Below are positions 23,106 to 36,250 of a DNA stretch of 64,000 nt, one piece after another. A program made the position numbers and the translations under genes. Each line of letters starts with the position of its first letter. The stretch's first letter is position 1. This DNA comes from Podarcis raffonei (taxonomy: Eukaryota > Chordata > Lepidosauria > Squamata > Lacertidae). Below the pieces are notes generated by a model. The model worked only from the letters and a program-made list of their open reading frames with translations. It searched no databases and was not told the origin of the DNA. The stretch covers positions 66,109,023 through 66,173,022 of the forward strand of contig NC_070604.1 in assembly GCF_027172205.1 (NCBI RefSeq). Reading direction: 5' to 3'.

Positions 23106-23909
23106 TTGGATTGTAGGTCTGTGGGTAAGGTTGTTTTCTAGTTCTAAGCCACTCTGGGAGCCCTTTTGGCAGAAGAGTGGGATAAAAATGCTTTAAAGAA
23201 ATAAAAATAAATTGGCCAAAGCCAGCTAGTGAACTTGCAACAAATGCAAGAACTCCTCAGCTCATAAGCCATTCAAATACATCAGGCCTTGGAGCAAATT
23301 CTGCTACTTATAAGTGCAACATCATTTTTCAAGCTTCAGCTCTATCTTCTCTTGCTCAAGAAGTGGTTCAGTACTGGTTTTGAACATCCCTATGAGCAGG
23401 AAAACTGACTCACCAAATCAAGACCTTCCAAGCGGCAGCAGAGAAATTAGACTTTTCTGTGTAGACTCCATTCGTATAATATGCAGATGAGGATAATCCC
23501 ACAGCTAAGGAAACTAGGAAGAAACAGAATCAGATATCAGAAACTATGAGTTATCATATCCCTTTCCCCCTTTATGAGGTGAAAAAATTCAGTGACTTAC
23601 ACTGCTAATTACATCTATTGCAAGAACTACAAAATTGATAAACTCTTATGGTTGAAAGCATCCAATTATGATAGCAGCATATCTGATGATGTTTCCCCAC
23701 CATTAGTTTTCCCATTCAATGTATTTCCTTGTGTTTTCTCCCCACCCCCCGCCCTCCAGCCCCCTTGTTATAAGAGCTTACTTACCAGTTTGTTATTGCT
23801 GGAATAGAGTTCAGGTTGATTTTTTCCTGTAACAAATCATTTTCAGTAAAGTTAATTTTTTAAAAATAATATCAACCTTTGAATTATAGTATACTGACTT
23901 GATTAGAAA

Positions 23910-23911
<2 letters not shown>

Positions 23912-23946
<35 letters not shown>
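23912..23946. repeat. (CA)n microsatellite
   Basis: About seventeen uninterrupted CA units. Confidence 0.95.
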
Positions 23947-23948
<2 letters not shown>

Positions 23949-26900
23949 GTTCTTAACACCAATGTAAACTTTAAAAATTATTAACATTCTTTCACAAGGC
24001 ACGTTTTTTGATAGACTAGCAGAGAAGTAGATGTTGTCCATGTGTGGACATTGCAATCAACTGTGGAAACAGCCTGCTATATACCAATGCACCTTAGCTG
24101 TGTTTTGTGAAGCTGCTTCAGAAGCAGTAAGCACAGAATGGAATAAGCATGTACACACGCACACACACTTTTCTGTTCTAAACTCCACTACTCCCTTAAC
24201 AAATAAGTCACTGGGGTTTTACAAAACATGTGGGCATATAAACTGTTGTTATGATTTTCAATATTGCAATTCAAAGCACATTTCCATGGAAGTAAGTTCT
24301 ATTCAAATAAAGAAATATGTGTGAAAGTAAATATATTTAGCATCCAGGTAAGTTAAATTTATACAACACCAGACAACAGATAATAGAATGCGGTGCTTTG
24401 TTGGTATTTCACAATGCAGTACCATGCCGTTCTTTTCATGGTTGTAATATTTTAATTCCTGGTAATCCAAGTACTAAACCAGTTTCCACAGTCAGATGTG
24501 ATGATCTCGTGTTTCAGTTCAGTGCATGTGACAGTAAATCCCATAAATGCTACTCAGACATCATATTTGAACTCTGTCCATAAACTGTGACCTGTAGAAT
24601 TTTCTTTTTTATACCAATATTTTATTATTTATCAACAGGCATCTCAAAATGAATTATATGCATAATTAACAATTTATTTTTAAAGCTCCACCTCTGAAAA
24701 TCGTGCATTTAAAATAATTTACAGGGTTGGACAAATATTATTCCAATTCCTAGAAGTCAGAAAGTACTTTCAAAGAATAGCAAGAAGAAGCTGTTACAGG
24801 TCACTGCATTAATAGTGAGACAGGAAGGGTTATATGGAGAGAGAAACAGAAGTGATCAAGAAGTAAGAAAACAAAGAAAGCACACTGGGACAAGAAGGAA
24901 AGGAAACAACATACTGATAGAGAAATTTATGTGGTGATGGACAGGGAAAAAGTTAACCAATGCCCTTAGCTCAGTTCTACCAATAAAAATGATTTTGTAT
25001 GCTGGTTCAGGAGCAGAGAATTGCAGGACTTTTGGGTGAGAGTCCTGCAAGACATGTTCCGTGCCTTTTTCCACCTGGCTTGAGAGGGTGGGGCCCTGAT
25101 GGACTCTAGCTGCGAAAGCTGAGGCTGCTTAAGAGGCCAGAGACCATCTTGGCTACCTCTTAGTGCAGACCTAGGTCATCAAGCCTCAGCTTCCAGTCGC
25201 TGCTCACCATGAACCAGGATTGGCAGCAACAGCAGCAGATATCTTCTAGGCTTATGATAATATTTTATTCTTTTGCTAATTGTGCTGTTTTAAATGTGCA
25301 TTTTATATTTGACTTCCTTTAGTAATGTTTTCTTTTTAAATGTTTAATAGAATATTTTAGTTTCCTGTTAATTATGTTCCTTTGAATGTATACTTTATAT
25401 TTGTATACTCCAGTGATGTTTTATTTTGGATTGTTTTATTTGATGCTGTGGTCGAAGTGTTACAATGTTTTCAGTTCTTTTTAAAGCAAGCATGCACACA
25501 ATGCCTGTGCATTATTTTCCAAGAATTCCCCTCCCAATCCCTCTTTGCTAGTTGCCAGCACTGGTATCTTAGAGAAAGGGCCTGCAAAACCTGCAAGTGC
25601 CAACACCGTACCTTTTAAAATTCTGACAATTCAAAGTATTATTTTTCATAGAACTAACTACACTACATTCACTTGGAAGAGCAAGGTAGTTGAACTGCAA
25701 TTCTGGTGAAACAAACACGGGAAACATATTTCAACCTGCTCCTAGACACTTGCTCACCAAAACCCAGTCTTATTGACCATTGTGAAACTTGATTTCCAAC
25801 CAGTACGGTAAGATAACAGCTTCTGATATACTGGTCTCTTACTAATGAACAAACCTAGGCAGAACAGCTGCTCATTTCTGATTAGGCAATGTCAGCAACT
25901 GGGTTCAGTTCATCTGAGATGCTGAAGTATGCGTGCTTGCCTGTTACCAACCAAGAAACCTAAAAATACACACAGTTCTGGTGAGATGTACACTGCTCTC
26001 AGAAGGTACAGATCACCTGATGTTATTGTACATACTACAATCAGCTGACTAGAGCTCTCAAAGTGTGTTTGGAACGTCTGCTGCCAAAACTAAAATTCCA
26101 GCTGTAGCAAACAACCCGATGACCAATGTTTGTATGAACAACTAAGAGCATAATAATGACTTGAAATAGAAAGCTCTTGGTATTCAAAGTGTAATTCAAC
26201 TCCTTCTCTGCTTCTTGTGTATCCAGTTACTATAGCTACACTTTAAACTTTGAACACTGGAATTTTAACAACATGTCAGTGTGTATTTTTCAACCGTTTC
26301 ATACATTTAATAAAGTACACTAAGATAACTGTTTAAAAGTCGGTGATATGGTAATCTCTTACTAATTGGTTAACTGAGACATCAAACATTCTGGTTTGTG
26401 TTAGGTGCAACTCAGAACCTACCCTACACCATGGTTTGCACTTTCAGAACAAACTGTGCTTTAGAGCTGCTTGTCTTCTTGTGTTTTTCATCTGCTTAGA
26501 ACTCAACTTCACAAGTTCATAAATTTACTCCCACCTCCATGAGGAAGTACCGGTAAGCCTCTTGAGACAGAACCATGGAAGTGTGGTTCTGAATTCAGAT
26601 GTAACAGCAAATCACAGTGAGCCCAAGCTGTACTGTGGAAACCTGCATCAGTTCAAAGTATGGTCTGATATGAATTTAGCAGCCCCTCACAAATCATAGT
26701 TCACAAACAGGTGTAAATTCAGGATTGCGAAACTCATGTGCTGAAGCCTCTTAACAGCAAGTAGTATTTCAGATTAGTTTGTAAATTCAATTGCTCAAAA
26801 ATATTGCTTACAAGTTCTAAATTATTTCTGCCCATTTTCAGAATTCAGATCAAAATTACATCACACTGAGAGCTCTACATGAGCACCTTTCATCATCCTC

Positions 26901-28584
26901 TTCTTTTCCTCTTCCTAATGTTCAGTTTTAAAGTCTGAGCTGGGATCACTGCTGTGAACATCTCAATCCCCTACCCCAATGTGAGCTCTGCTTTCCCATT
27001 TCAAATATCTTTTTAGAATGGCTGGCCTAAATTTACATACCTTAAGACTATTGGTACAGCTGATACTACAAACCCTCTATCTTGCCTCCAGAAACTAATT
27101 AATTTCAGTATCTGGCCAATAAAGTGGCAGGAAGAAAATCATAGCATATTGTTTGTTGCTGTTACCTTAGTCTATAAATTCATGTACAATGGAAATATTT
27201 CTGCAATAGACTTTCAATTATTTTACAATATTTAGCACATCCAAAAGTAGGCAATAAATTCCTTATTATTGCACATACATATACTACACACGTCAAGCAA
27301 AGCATGGGATAAAATATCTAATTTTATTCTGTCTTTGCTTTTTAGGTGACATAGGATTCTGTTTATTTCACTATTTTCAATTAGAATTTTAAGTTTATTA
27401 CTAGATTACAATCATTTCATTACAAATGTTTAGCTTTGAGATGGCAGTTCAGAATAACTGATTTTCTTAATGTCTCAGTAAACATAATTGTTTTAAAAAT
27501 ATGTTTTTAAAATATCTTTTTATTAAAGATAAAAAGTATCTTTCTGACAGATCCGCTTTCATTATCACATGCTTTATTTTCCTAAGTACTTGGTATAGTA
27601 GGCTGTTACACAAACATAGCAGAAAAAAAGAACTTAGCTAGATCAGTCACAGAAGCACTACCTGGTTAAATTAGAATAGGAACCAAAGCAAAGAGTCAAA
27701 TTTAATGTGCAACACGTTTCTGCACATTTCTCCTCACATGTAGCAGGCTGTGCAGAAGTAGCGTATGAAACATTTAAGGGAGAGGGTTCTCTTTAAGAGT
27801 CCAACAACTGTTCTAGAGTTGGGGGAAAACAATTGATCACTTAAATGTAAAAAAGCCCATGAAGTCAAGAATAGCTGTGTGTAAGTTCCAGGTTTTTAAA
27901 CTGCATCCATAGAATGTTATGATTGTAGCCTGAGGGCCCTTTGCTCTCCAGCCAAATACCCAATCCTTCATTTGGTTTCAGGCACCATAGGCTTTGCAGT
28001 TTGCTCCAGAAATTTTCTGCCTTCTCCTCTCCCAATTACACCATGTGGCCTAGATTTTCTTACTAGTCACGTGCCATAATTATAAGCATCTCTGAACAGG
28101 AACTGGAACACAGGAGTCATGATGAAGCATGAAGCAAGATGAGGCAAACATCAGAGGAGCACAGACTGCAAATGTCCAAGACTATCATCCAGTTCACTGC
28201 ACTGGGAAAGAGGTCTTCCTTAGGATCTGGCCAGGTTTCTGTGAAACTCTGGACTCTTAAGAATAGTCACTTCTGTAATCAGTACAAATTGTCAATGATC
28301 CATGACATTATTCTAAAACATCAACACTGAAAATACCTGACCTATAGATGAAACTTTTCCTTCTCTGTTAAATGCTACAACTAAATTGATGTTTCATCTC
28401 TGTTTGCATTTAAGGATTATAGCTTTGCACAGTACTGTGTTTATACAAAGGTAATCTTTAAAAGAAACATTCAGCTTTAGGATTGGGTGAGAAATCTACC
28501 ACACACATTACACTACAGTCTGCCAATTGTTAATTTCTGTAGTTGCACTTGCCCTAAAGAAGCCACTTATGTAGCTTGGAATCT

Positions 28585-28643
28585 GAGACACTGAGGACAT
28601 ATTATTTTATACACAACACTGAGGACATAGTATTTTATACACA
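28585..28643. repeat. 29-bp tandem duplication
   Basis: The unit 'acactgaggacatattatt' plus 'ttatacaca' is repeated directly with one base difference. Confidence 0.85.
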
Positions 28644-29623
28644 ATTTGTCAAACATTACGTCTAGAAATTAACATAAATTTAGAAAAGGAAGAGGTTCAT
28701 TTTTCTCAAAATAACATTTTTAGAAACATCCAGAGTTTGTAAGATTGAGCCTGGACCACCAAATAAATGTACAAAATAAAACCCAGGATAGGTGTAACTA
28801 TACATAGGAAAGAAATCTGCATTCAACTGGTTGCCCTCTACCTCCACTGCTAAATTTACCCCACCAGTGCATTATAACCTTATTTTTGCCTTTTCGGTCA
28901 CCCATAACTTTATTTTCATCTTCTGCACTGCAGCACCGAACTCAGTGCTGGTCCTATAGCCCCTTGCTATTGTCTTTCCTTCTGACCATAAGCACATCTG
29001 GTTGAAAGTCTACTATGTACTCTGTCTTGTGTACTTTATGGTTGCCTGCTGCTGCTCTCGAATTAAGAGCATCAGATAGTGACATGTCTGTTTTGCAAAG
29101 GAGAGGGGGGAAATAAACCCCTTCGCACCTCACAATTAATGAAAGGAGACAGCTCAAGAAAACAAAAGTAATTTAAAAATGTGGGGAGGGAATGAATGGA
29201 CACAAACATGGAAGTGTGACATGCCAAATAAAAGGAATAAAAATACAAACAAAGGGAAATGGCAAATGGCAGTAATAAAACCATTAAGGAAGAGGTGTGG
29301 ATATAGTTACAAACAAAAGAAAGCAAATATCAAAATAAGGATGTCAGGGAGCACTATCAGACTTATGCCTGTGTTGACATTAATTCTCTAATCTTAGTTT
29401 TAATATTCAATATTCAATAAATTGTTTCTGAAACAATTTATTTAACTGAATATTCAGATCCCACCTGCTTTTGGTTTTGGCTGTGCTGCTGCCCAAATGC
29501 AACTCCAACAGGTCTCCCACTGAAGCTCTCAACCCCCCAAAATGTTTCCCATCCCTGTAGTAAAGGCTATTTCATGCATCTTGCGGTGTATAGCTACCCA
29601 TTTACTAATGCCTTATTTTTAAG

Positions 29624-29965
29624 CTTAATAATAATAATAATTTATTTATAACCTGCCCATTTGGCTGTTTCCCCAGCCACTCTGGGCGGCTTCCAACAAA
29701 TTATTAAAATACAATAATTCATCAAATATTAAAAGCTTCCCTAAACAGGGCTGCCTTCAGATGTCTTCTAAAAGTCAGACAGTTGTTTATTTCTTTGACA
29801 TCTGATGACAGGGCGTTCCACAGGGCGGGTGCCACTACCAAGAAGGCTCTCTGTCTGGTTCCTTGTAACTACGCTTCTTGCAGTAAAGGAAGTGCCAGAA
29901 GGCCCTCAGCGCTGTACCTGAGTTTCTGGGCAAAACAATGGAGATGGAGACGTTCCTTCAGGTAT
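29624..29965 (-). mobile_element. CR1/L2-clade LINE 3' end (reverse)
   Basis: This is a reverse copy of the LINE at 3160. It runs from an (ATA)n tail through 'cagccactctgggcggctt' and 'aacagggctgccttcagatg' to 'gggcgttccacagggcggg'. No long frame survives. It lies in FBXO30 intron 1, in the same orientation as the gene. Confidence 0.8.
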
Positions 29966-32149
29966 ATCTATATATTCTACACTGTTCCATACATTTACAG
30001 CTTATGCTAATAGTACTGTTAGTTTTCACTTGATAGAAATTAAAGGTGTTTATGAAATTTAGATTAAAATATAATAAAAGTGGTTAGTTCTCTCAAAATG
30101 CTAGTAGCTAAAACACCTGGCAATGTGTTTTCAATATTTCACAATTATGCAAATACTGCCTACATTCCTTCATCATGGTTCTGGACACCGAGTGTGTTTT
30201 GTACCCATTTATTTTAATTTTAAATATCTGTAGCCCAATTGATACTTTCAAACTTTGGATTTAATTTAAAAGCAAGATACTGTACTGGTTTACTAGATAG
30301 GCTGGCTTGTTTTTGCTGATATGCCCTGTTCTAACATCTGCACCTAGAGAAATAGAGTTCTAAATTGGGGCCTAGGGGACAGATGAGGCACAGAGAAATG
30401 ATGATGCAGAGAAAAATCTGCGCCCAGCTTCAATAGCTGTAAAGTTTGCTGCTACTTGCTGGATTGGAGAAACACATGGAGCTTTGACCAGATGGTCAGT
30501 GTGGTTAGGTCTGATGGAAACAGATTCCAGACACCAATAGTCTTCTCTTTCTCAGCAAGAGCTGTCAGCACCCAAGCTCTGCTCAACACAAAGCTCGTTG
30601 CATTGAGCAGCATGTCTATAGCCTGCAGCTGTGTGTTTCTAGATTGGGAATATAATCTGATGTATGACATAATGTGGAGAGAACCCCCCACCCCAAGGTG
30701 TTACTGCCCATGAATTGCTATTTAATATAGTAAATTCCATTAAAATCAAATGGGCTTAATCTCAAAAAATGTGGTTGGGATTGAAGTGTTTTCAGAAACA
30801 ACTTCACAGATCTAATGGCTTAATGTACTACAGCTGGGCAATAGTTTCTCCATATGGTTTCCAAAGCTATGTAATTTCTGAAAACTCTGGAAGTACTGCA
30901 GGACATCTTTAAGAGACATTAAAGTAGTATGTAAAAATAGGAAGCCGCCTCAAAGCTTGCTTAAGCACATACATATTACATTATCCACCCAGTCACCACA
31001 TCTGCACCCCTTGATTACACCTAAAATAATGTAGGGAGAAGGTGAAGGAAAAGGTTAAAGTTTGTGAATACAGAAGTTCAGTGCCTAGCCTCAAATACTG
31101 AATGACTCTAAGACTTATTTTCAAAGAGCTGCTCACAATTGTAACAACTTATTTCAGATAAAATAAGCATTATCAGATACATATACAAACCATGTTGATT
31201 AAAGAATTTCATATTTGATAATGTTTTATTGAACAGGATTATCCCACACCCCTCTTTTTAAATTCAGGCTTAAGCCATATATATACTTTGGCATAACACA
31301 TGTCCCAGCTATATTCTTTCACTACCAATTATTTTTTTACTACGTAGCACAAAAACTACAAACTATACTGTTACAGTAGATGCCAACAAAATGTGACAGG
31401 GAAATTCTTTCAGAGAACTAAAGTAGTGTTCATACTCCTCTCTGAACAATAGTTCCTATGGTCACTGTTTGATGTCTTTTCAAAAATCTGACAAGGTTCT
31501 CTTATTTCACAATTACTACAATGTCTCCTTTCCCAAACTGTAGCTTTTACTGCATTCTGCTTTCAGCTTACAAACATTTACAAAACATTATACCCATCCA
31601 TTCATTTTCAATAGGCGAGTGATTATTACAGACTCTTCCATATTAGATACGTAGGCAAAGATGTTTCAAGAAGAAGCTATTCCAAGAATCAATACCGCTT
31701 TCCATTGTGTTCTATTCCTCCTTATAACAAGTGACAGGCAGAGCAATACTCCTTCCCTCCCATATGTTTAACATAGGGAACGATGCTGTCTCCTTTTAAG
31801 GCTCAGGCTTAACCACAGGACAACCCTCAATGGAGCCAAGTCATCTAGGGCAGAACTGCCCTTGCATTTAACCATTTATTTTTAACACACACCCATATAG
31901 GAACCCAGGGAAATCCCCGCCGGTGAATCTAACACGCTTCTCTGTACTAATTTGTGTAACACCTTCCCTTGAGGTGGGGACGATGCCCTGCAGCAGCCGC
32001 ACCAACACACCCCAACTCACAACAGGGCTTTTCTGACCACTGGGAGCTGGGCGTCTGTGTGTGTTGTGTGTGTGTGGTTGAGCAGCTCCGCATATTCCTG
32101 CCGTAGCCATGCTAAGTAATCGGCTCAAGGAGGAGGCGGTCCATTCCCC

Positions 32150-32699
32150 TCTGTCCATTGTTTCCATCTACACCGAAGGGGAACGAGAGAAGAGGAGGGG
32201 AGGGGCGGGCTGCGAAGAGAAGGAGCCAGCGCCACAGGCGTATCTTCCCCCTCCCTCCCTGGCACCCACCCCTACCCTCCTTTGAGACCCGTCTTTAAAC
32301 ACAACGGGGGGGCGGGGGAGGCCAAAAGCAACAGCGCCACTGCCCCAAGGAAAGCACCTCCCGGGGCCTTCTCAGAAAGGACCGCGCCAGCTGTCAGCCA
32401 GTCATTGCCCCCCCCCCTCCGGCCCCCAACGACTACCATCACTCCCACCCCGCTTCACAGCCGTGCGAGAAGGTGGGCTGGCCGCCCCAGACCAGGCCGG
32501 GCCCGTCCTGCTCAGGCAGGAGCCAGAGGGGGACCCCGCAGCTCCACACCACGCACCGACCCACCTCCCTGCCAGCCGCCATTTGTTTACTTGTCGACCG
32601 GCAGGGAGCAGCAGCAGCAGCCGTAGTTCGAGCCCACCGAGGGCAGCACAGACAGACAGAGAGAAAAGCCCTCAAGACGCGTCCCGTCCTGCGTCCGTG

Positions 32700-32733
<34 letters not shown>

Positions 32734-33150
32734 AGACTCACCGCTTGGTCGCTCTCCCGCCTCCTGCGCGTAAAGCAGCTCGAACGTGGAGGGAGGAAGA
32801 GAGAAGAGCAGGCGAGAGAGGCAGCCGCTCCCCCGGACGCCCTGAAGATTCGATCCGGTTCCGGTGAGGGGTGGGGCGGAGGACTTGCCAGAGCAGGCTC
32901 GCAGCGGCGCTTTCCGGCTACGCCGCGCGCGCGCGTTCTCTTCCCCAGCTGCACGGTGGCGGGAGCGGGTGTCGTAAAGGAGGGAGGAGGAGCAACGGGA
33001 GTCCTTGCGGCCGGCAGCGCCGGTGACGCAGCGAAAGGGAAGCGAGTTTCGCACCGGGGGAGCGTGACCGAGGCTGTCCCGGAGTCTGGCAACACCTCCG
33101 CGTCGCTCTCCCTTATTGAAAAACACAAGGGCGCCTTGCATTTTATTCGC
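32150..33150. promoter_or_regulatory. CpG island, inferred FBXO30 promoter / exon 1
   Basis: This is the most GC- and CpG-rich kilobase of the window. FBXO30 in other vertebrates has a non-coding first exon in a CpG island, and this is the first island upstream of the coding exon. A possible minus-strand donor ('ccaagcg' then gtgagt) lies near 32741. A plus-strand donor-like 'ttccg' then gtgagg lies near 32864, so divergent transcription is possible. An ETS-like 'ccggttccgg' and a YY1-like 'gccgccatttg' are present. The long open frames here follow from high GC and are not taken as genes. Confidence 0.65.
32700..32734. repeat. (CT)n(CA)n microsatellite in CpG island
   Basis: About eleven CT units run into about six CA units, next to the possible FBXO30 exon 1 donor. 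Confidence 0.9.
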
Positions 33151-33179
33151 GGCCATTATCTCCGGGAATTATGCTAACT

Positions 33180-35980
33180 TTCAACACTAGTATAAATTAT
33201 TATTCCGGAGGATAATGGCCCCGGAGGAGTGCAAGCAACTATTGCGGGAATAGTTTTATTTTGTTATCATCATCTTCTTCCTTATTACTTACGGAATTAA
33301 GGCTGTTGCATCCGTACTCTGGAATTTGCTTCTGAAGAAGCGACTGCTGATCCCCGGTTCCAGACTTCTTTCGCACATGCTCTGCTTCATATATGATGAG
33401 GGACGGGACCGGGGAACCGGATTATTTGTTCTGAAAGGCATGATTTCCACTGCGTGCAGATGCAATGGGATATATAGCGATGCTGTGCGGAAGGAAAAGT
33501 CCTTTCCTCTGCCAGATAAGGCCGTGGCATGATGGTACCAGCGGGCAAGGAGGAGGTCTGCCCTGCTTCAAGTTTCCTTGTTTCCTTATTATTATTTCAA
33601 GAGTTTGACAGATCTACCTATCTTGCCACATAGTAAAAATATAAAAATAAAAGACAATTTCCATGGTACCTCTTCATTGTCCTCCTAAAATGAGACTGCC
33701 TCACTCTTTTCAATAGCTGTTTTTGCACTCTGTAGGCACTCTGTTGGAGGCACTTTTCTGCATTATTGCATATTCCACTATTCTGCTACTGAAAGATTCT
33801 GGGGTGAAGGCTGCTGTCTTTGCTGGTATTTTAATGAACCTCTTATCTCCACTTACAGGGCACTTGGATTTCTGCTTACTATCATTACACCTTGTTTGTT
33901 GGTGGTGTCATTTCCTTACTTTGAAATACAGTACAGTAATCATATCCAAAACTGGCAAAGATATGTCCCTGGACATGAGAGGCTTTTGGCCTTGCTGGGC
34001 TTGGATGTGGATCACAGTCGCACAAAAAAAATGTACAAATTCCTTCATGTTACTTGGAAGCACAACTAATTTGTGCATGTTTTGTGTGTGCCGATTGTCG
34101 AAATGTCTGAAGCATTAGCTAATTTAGCTATTATGGTCTGAGGGTATGTTCCTCCATATTTTCTGTTGCTATTCTACTGTCTGCATTTGTATTCCTTCTG
34201 TAGAATTGCTACTACTACTTGTTCTAGTTACTATTTGCAGTTGAGCAAATGTTCCTCAAATAAATGAGATTTTTCTTTATTCCCAGAAGATGCCAAATTT
34301 CATTTGCAAATATGCACAGCTGGGTTTTTATGTGACTGAGTAAAGTATCCTGTTAGGATTATGATATTTATTATATTTAAAGTACCGGTTATTATTACAT
34401 AATAATCTGTTTCACCCATTTGCCAGCACCTTGTGAGAATATATGTTGCATTAGGGAACCTATAAAACAAGGGTGGTCCTCTGGATATCATACCTGACAA
34501 CTGGCCATGCTGGCTGGGCTGATGGTAGTTGGAGTCCAACAACGCCTGGAGGTCCACAGGTTATTTATTTATTTAAATCATTTTTATCCCAAAAGGAAAA
34601 GAATTTGAGAGGGAGTTAGAAAAAAGAAAACTCAACACTGTTTCTTAAATGCAGAGTTGTTGTAATGACCAGCTGGAATAGAAGAATTTCAAGAAGAGCC
34701 AAACGTTGCTGGTCTTTCAGCAGACCCCTGGAGTCTGACGAAATGGCTGCTGTAAATTATAGTTGCATGATGACTTGTTGAGCTACAAAGAAATGTATTG
34801 TGCTGAGAAAGCCCAGCCCCCTTCTCCTTAGCATCTTGAAGATGGGTGGTAAAGATGGCTGGAGCTCACTGCCATCAGAAGGGCTGTGGAGACAGAACTG
34901 GGATCAAAGCATGCACACACCCCGACCTCTCTTCAGGACAAGGAGGCATACCCCTTTTACTACTGAAGGGATCCATTTCTCCTGGAACCTGTGGACAGGA
35001 GAATCCAGAACAATTTTGTCTGTGTTGGGCTTACATCCTACTTAGCTAAATTCTTGATAAAGGTATTCTTTGTAGCATCAACTTGGACTTCAGAAAATAG
35101 TGGGTTTATATGAGCATGCTGCTGTAGTTGTCACAGTAAGATGTTAACAGTTAATCTTCACCTCTTTTTGGTTGTTTTTGCTGCTATAGAGGGGGCATGG
35201 CTACCTTTCTGGAGGTTGTGATAAATATTGTAGTCGGGGAAATAAGGTCTGAGTGATTGTTTCATTCAGCATTACAAACTTTTTAGCAGTAGATCAGTGT
35301 TTATTCAGAAACAATTCTATTATAAGTAGCTCAGACAAATCTTAACAGTTCATAAAATTAGCAAGTACTGCACTTGCAGAATTGTGCCATAACTCTTTGA
35401 TGCAGCACAGAGGGGGGAAAGGAGTAAAGGGAAGATGGGTCACACAATTTCACCAGTTTCTGCTATTAATGCTTTGCTTATTGAGGACAATTGATAGCAA
35501 TTAATAACAACATAAGCCATTTCATAGCAAACAGTAGGAAAGCCGTAGTTTTCATCTGAGTGTCTGAGCAATAGATCATACCTATAACATTCATTAAAAA
35601 TGAAATGACAGCTGACTTGTTGACCGCTTCCGTGGGGGGGGGGTGAAATCTCAGAAAATAAATGTTTTTCCTCAGAGACATGCATCTAATGTATGTAATG
35701 GAGGAATGGCTATTCAAGCATGAAAAATTTCTTATGTGGATAACACTTTTCTGAAGGAAAAACTATATGCAATCAGCATCCAGCTCATCAAGTATAATGA
35801 GCACACTCGTCCATGGTCATGCACACTCACCCAGCGATTATACTGAGAAGCATTGCATCAGGACCTGCATGAACATGGCAAAATGTACACATATATACAA
35901 TCTTCAGGGCATTTTTTGTGCATGAGAAGTTGGGAACACAGTTCACATCTGAAGTGGTCCTCAAATTGTAGGTTCACTTA
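33180..35980. other. Intergenic between FBXO30 and the ZP gene
   Basis: No recognisable exon on either strand. One hAT-like MITE and a short A/T-rich stretch are the only structured features. Confidence 0.5.
34470..34560. mobile_element. hAT-like palindromic MITE
   Basis: The two ends 'tggtcctctggatatcat' and 'gcctggaggtccacagg' are near-inverse. The centre has 'ggctgatggtagttggagt', the family core also seen at 45.6 and 46.2 kb. Confidence 0.5.
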
Positions 35981-35983
35981 CAT

Positions 35984-35989
35984 TTATTA
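35984..35989 (-). terminator. Polyadenylation signal AATAAA, ZP gene (candidate)
   Basis: This is the first canonical hexamer downstream of the ZP gene stop codon, about 90 bases away on the minus strand. A later one near 35300 is an alternative. Confidence 0.35.
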
Positions 35990-36077
35990 TTTACCTACTT
36001 TGGGTAATCTTTACTTGTAGCTAGATAAAAATATCAGTAGATTTCTATAGAATATGTAAATATATGGGAACAGTTAA

Positions 36078-36250
36078 TCATGATGGTACTTCAGAGTTGA
36101 GAAAACGGGACATTGTTAGTTGTGCTTGCATAGTAGGGTAGGTCCTCCGTGACTGAAGAAAAAGGTTTCCAAAAATTACAGTTGTCACCAGTACAGCCAT
36201 CAGAATTCCACTAAGGATCAAAATGTCTACTGGTAGAAGTTTTCCTCTGT
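36078..36250 (-). CDS. ZP gene last coding exon: transmembrane helix and tail
   Basis: After an acceptor with a long T run ('gattttttttcag') the exon continues in phase from the previous one and reads [10 protein letters not shown], then the hydrophobic [18 protein letters not shown] of a single membrane helix. A basic stop-transfer QSRRTY and a cytoplasmic tail ending in FLNSEVPS come before the stop. A C-terminal helix after a furin site is the standard anchor of ZP proteins. Confidence 0.8.

Larger units (their letters stand above)
20987..32150. other. FBXO30 intron 1 (inferred), no exon recognised
   Basis: Eleven kilobases between the large coding exon and the CpG island show no frame resembling a known protein. 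They hold a few small tandem duplications, (CA)n arrays, a hAT-like remnant and one reverse CR1/L2 LINE end. Conserved regulatory sequence may be present but cannot be judged without other genomes. Confidence 0.55.

Noticed and set aside
32282-33177. Several overlapping long ORFs on both strands
   Set aside because: They lie in the CpG island, overlap in many frames and are rich in Pro, Arg, Ser and Ala. This is what high GC produces; no domain is recognisable.
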